NCBI GenBank assembly: GCA_964605235.1
Contig: CAZSBB010000010.1
Span: 62,001-126,000 of the forward strand
Direction: 5' to 3'
Length of the DNA stretch: 64,000 nt
DNA from: CAZSBB01 sp964605235
Lineage (GTDB): Bacteria; Planctomycetota; Phycisphaerae; Phycisphaerales; Phycisphaeraceae
This document shows, piece by piece, positions 61,822-64,000 of the stretch. Under the pieces are notes generated by a model. The model worked only from the letters and a program-made list of their open reading frames with translations. It was not told where the DNA came from and did no database searches. How positions within the stretch are numbered: the stretch's first letter is position 1; each line of letters begins with the position of its first letter. Position numbers and translations under genes: made by a program.

Positions 61822-62058
61822 TTTTTGCCACGGATGAACACGGATGACCACGGATGAAGAACGAGGTGGGATTTGTGGATGTGGTGATTTGTTGATTGGG
61901 GATTTGGTGATGTGGCGGGGGGCTGCTGGACCGGCTTGCCCTGCCTGGCTGCCGATTGCTTTGCTGCACATCACCAAATCCCAAATCACCAGATCAACAA
62001 ATCACCGCATTTCTGATCCGTGTTCATCCGTGTTCATCCGTGTTCATCCGTGGCAAAA
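61822..62058. repeat. nested inverted repeats, CCACGGATG family
   Basis: Outer arms: GCCACGGATGAACACGGATG (two-and-a-half units) at 61827-61858, and ATCCGTGTTCATCCGTG repeated to CCGTGGCAAAA at 62016-62058, unit CACGGATGAA. Inner arms: GATTTGTTGATTGGGGATTT near 61887-61906 and its imperfect complement CATCACCAAATCCCAAATCA near 61969. The whole region between rplS and the GT2 gene's A/T-rich upstream stretch is repeat. A solo arm of the same family is at 40093-40126. Confidence 0.78.
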
Positions 62059-62227
62059 CTGCTTTTCTCTCCTACTTGGCCACCAGCCAACATCACATCT
62101 TGCCTATTTTACCTATCTTACTTTCGTCAAAATAGTTACATCCATTGTATTGGCTACAGTCGATATAACCCCTACAATCCACAAATCAGGTGGGATCACT
62201 ACAAACCTTGTGGAAGGCGTAATCGCC
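62059..62227 (+). promoter_or_regulatory. A/T-rich upstream region of GT2 gene
   Basis: The only markedly A/T-rich stretch in the window (62060-62200). It contains TTGTAT near 62144 and GATATAAC near 62162, which together look like a vegetative promoter, though spacing was not confirmed. GGAAGG lies ten bases ahead of the GT2 ATG. Confidence 0.35.
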
Positions 62228-63199
62228 ATGGGTGTTACATTCAGCATTCTGACGCCCAGCTTCAATCAGGGGCGCTTCCTGGCGCGCAACCTGCTGAGCG
62301 TGCAGCATCAGGACCTGCCCGCCCGGCAGGTGCAGCACATCGTCATCGACGCCGGCTCCACCGATGAAACCCGCACGCTCCTGCGCGCGTCGAGCGACCG
62401 GCTGGGGTACTGGGTCAGCGAGCCCGACGACGGCCAGGCCCACGCTTTGACCAAAGCGCTCGCCCAGGCGGAAGGCGACTACGTCGGTTGGCTCAATGCC
62501 GACGAGTATTACGAGCCCAACGTGCTGGGTGCGGTGCGCGATGCCTTCGCGCAGAACCCCGATGCGGTGCTGGTGTATGGCGATGTCCGCCGAGTCGATG
62601 GCGAGGGCCGGAGCATTCGCGTCAACCGGCAGTGGCGCTTCGATTTCGACATCTGCCAGGTGCAGACGCCCATCATCATCAACTGCGGCGCGTTCTTCCG
62701 CCGCGACCGTCTGCTCGAATGCGGCGGGTTCGACGCTTCCTGGCGCTACCTCATGGACTGGGAACTCTACATCCGCTTCATGCGCGGCAACCAACGCTGG
62801 GTGAAGCTGCGCCAGGTGCTGGGCAACTTCATCATGCACCCGCAGTCCAAGACCGCCACCAGCCAGGCGGGCTTCGAACGCGAGATCGCCCGCCTGCAAC
62901 AGCGCGAGTTCCCCGGCTGGACCCAGGAAGCGATTGAAGCCCACAAGCATCGGCAGAAGCAGCGCATGATGACCCACATGCTGCTCGACGGCGTGCTGTT
63001 CGAGAAGGCGTACTTCAAGCTGGTGCGGCAGCGGCAGTATGCCCATCTGTTCGGTGATGCCGGGGCGCGGTTGCCGGTGGTCTCGCGCGTGCTGGACTGG
63101 ATGCTTCCGCCGACGGCGCCGGCATCAACGCCAGGTGTTTCCACGACGAACACCCCCGCATCACCTGCCCGTACCGCCGCACCCGCTCCTGCGAATTGA
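62228..63199 (+). CDS. family 2 glycosyltransferase
   Basis: A 323-residue GT-A-type transferase using nucleotide sugars. TPSFNQGRFLARNL, VIDAGSTDET, VGWLNADEYY (Asp-x-Glu metal motif: NADE instead of NADD), DWELYIRF and the acceptor loop. The Pro/Ala/Thr-rich tail (about residues 290-323) is low complexity. The ATG at 62228 fits the domain start; the upstream frame is open but unconserved. Possibly part of polysaccharide or glycan synthesis. Confidence 0.88.
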   Translation: MGVTFSILTPSFNQGRFLARNLLSVQHQDLPARQVQHIVIDAGSTDETRTLLRASSDRLGYWVSEPDDGQAHALTKALAQAEGDYVGWLNADEYYEPNVLGAVRDAFAQNPDAVLVYGDVRRVDGEGRSIRVNRQWRFDFDICQVQTPIIINCGAFFRRDRLLECGGFDASWRYLMDWELYIRFMRGNQRWVKLRQVLGNFIMHPQSKTATSQAGFEREIARLQQREFPGWTQEAIEAHKHRQKQRMMTHMLLDGVLFEKAYFKLVRQRQYAHLFGDAGARLPVVSRVLDWMLPPTAPASTPGVSTTNTPASPARTAAPAPAN

Positions 63200-63208
63200 T
63201 GGTTTGAT

Positions 63209-63282
63209 GCACCAACAAAACCGCCCGCGTGGCGAATACCACACGGGCGGGGTTCGTTGTACCCAATTTTGTTGACTGGTGC
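63209..63282. terminator. nested bidirectional terminator-like palindromes
   Basis: Outer arms GCACCAACAAAA (63209-63220) and TTTTGTTGACTGGTGC (63267-63282); inner hairpin AACCGCCCGCGTGG (63219-63232) and CCACACGGGCGGGGTT (63239-63254). It lies between convergent GT2 and PEP-CTERM genes. It has the stem plus T-run composition of an intrinsic terminator on both strands. Confidence 0.7.
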
Positions 63283-63286
63283 AGTT

Positions 63287-64000
63287 TTACGCCAGCTCAG
63301 CGCGGCGGCGGCGCGGGCGGGTCAGACCCAGCAGGCTGCCCAGGGCGAGCAGGGCGGCAGAGGCGGGTTCGGGGACATTGCTGCCCCCCAGGCCGTATTG
63401 CACATGGTCGAGTTCCCAGTCGGCGCTGTTGAGGGCGGTAAGGGTGAACCGGGAGATGCCGGTGGCGTTGGTGGCGCCGAAGAAGCGGTCTTCCGCGGTT
63501 TCGCCGAAGAAGCCGCCGTCGCCCACGGTGGTGGGGCCGACGACGCCCAGGGAGACGTTGTTTTCGTCGAAGGCTTCGAAGACGAAATCGCTCACGCCGT
63601 TGACCAGGTCGGCAAAGCCGATGTCGGTGACCACCGCGCCCACCGAGGTGGGCAGGCTGCCGAGCACCAGGGCGTTGAAGCTGAAGGTGACGGAGTTGGA
63701 GGCGACATACCACGACCAGCCGCCATTGCCTGAGCCATCGATGGCGCCATCATCGCCGTCGACCGAGTCGGTGAAGGCTGCGGGGCTCAGCACGTTGCCG
63801 GTGGAGGCGGTCAGGCCTGGCGTGTTGAGGGCGGCGTCTTCGAAATCCTCAACGAAAAAGGTGGTGCCCAGTCCGGAGGTGTTCAACGGGCTGTCGCTCA
63901 GGCTCAGGTACGGCGTGGGGCCGTAGAGCGTGGCGGCGTGGGCGGAAGGAGCGGAAAAACCAAACGCAACGGCAGCCAGCGCGGCTGCGCCCAACAGACG
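63287..64000 (-). CDS. PEP-CTERM sorting-signal protein, 5' end outside window
   Basis: A secreted protein of more than 237 residues. The frame is open through the right edge, so the true start is outside; the hydrophobic signal-peptide core AAALAAVAFGFSAPSAHA ends at the usual AxA site. The mature part is beta-rich and Asp/Gly/Thr-rich, with no known domain. The C-terminus has the PEP-CTERM signal: VPEPASAALLALGSLLGL, then RPRRRRAELA. Such proteins are processed by an exosortase (none is in this window) and go to the cell surface. Confidence 0.9.
   Translation of the reverse strand, partial: RLLGAAALAAVAFGFSAPSAHAATLYGPTPYLSLSDSPLNTSGLGTTFFVEDFEDAALNTPGLTASTGNVLSPAAFTDSVDGDDGAIDGSGNGGWSWYVASNSVTFSFNALVLGSLPTSVGAVVTDIGFADLVNGVSDFVFEAFDENNVSLGVVGPTTVGDGGFFGETAEDRFFGATNATGISRFTLTALNSADWELDHVQYGLGGSNVPEPASAALLALGSLLGLTRPRRRRAELA

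Overview
The window is a gene-dense, G+C-rich chromosomal segment from a bacterium that is most likely a planctomycete, possibly of the Phycisphaerae. This is an inference from gene content: a very large SecD-SecF fusion behind yajC and tgt, split glycine dehydrogenase genes, several Gfo/Idh/MocA oxidoreductases and DegT-type aminotransferases, a PEP-CTERM protein, an XrtA/EpsH-style polysaccharide locus, and many intergenic inverted repeats beginning AACGAGCC. There is no rRNA, prophage, insertion-sequence transposase or CRISPR array.

Layout. 1-4.6 kb: a four-gene plus-strand run (DegT aminotransferase cut by the left edge, C45-type acyltransferase/hydrolase, alpha/alpha-toroid protein, amidohydrolase). 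4.7-7.3 kb: ahcY with an ArsR-methyltransferase fusion resembling the SAH-sensing regulator SahR. 7.5-16.3 kb: two Gfo/Idh oxidoreductases, a lipoprotein, a chemoreceptor, a starch/glycogen-synthase-like glycosyltransferase, and a 500-bp mosaic of small palindromes. 16.5-20 kb: gcvPA and gcvPB, with a DUF4160 / DUF2442-DUF2188 pair nested between them and every junction overlapping. 20.2-34.1 kb (minus): a FixJ-like regulator with a one-base frameshift and its FixL-like kinase, secDF, yajC, tgt, a membrane glycosyltransferase, ribBA with a degenerate RibA half, and a CHASE2 adenylate cyclase. 34.3-46.7 kb: ROK sugar kinase, a RuBisCO-like protein fused to a cupin, tRNA-Ser(GGA), an aminopropyltransferase, a second DegT enzyme with a ceramidase-like hydrolase, truB, glmM and a DapA-family lyase. 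47-49.5 kb: an ABC ATPase, a charged membrane protein and a methyltransferase. 49.8-57 kb: an exopolysaccharide operon (sugar transferase, Wza-like lipoprotein, chain-length protein, secretion-type ATPase, tyrosine autokinase, glycosyltransferase) ending in rsmJ. 57-61.7 kb (minus): rplS, lysS, a TIM-barrel isomerase, clpP and a lipoprotein. The right end has a GT2 glycosyltransferase converging on a PEP-CTERM protein cut by the edge.

Themes. Methylthio and SAM metabolism recurs: SAH hydrolase with its probable regulator, an aminopropyltransferase that releases methylthioadenosine, and a RuBisCO-like/cupin fusion whose two halves match consecutive steps of the methylthioadenosine-isoprenoid shunt described in Rhodospirillum rubrum. 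The second theme is invasion by short palindromic elements. At least five families are present, and two insertions have become part of proteins: the N-terminus of TruB and the C-terminus of LysS. The strongest candidates for undescribed biology are the RuBisCO-like/cupin fusion and the DUF4160/DUF2442 pair inside the glycine dehydrogenase operon.
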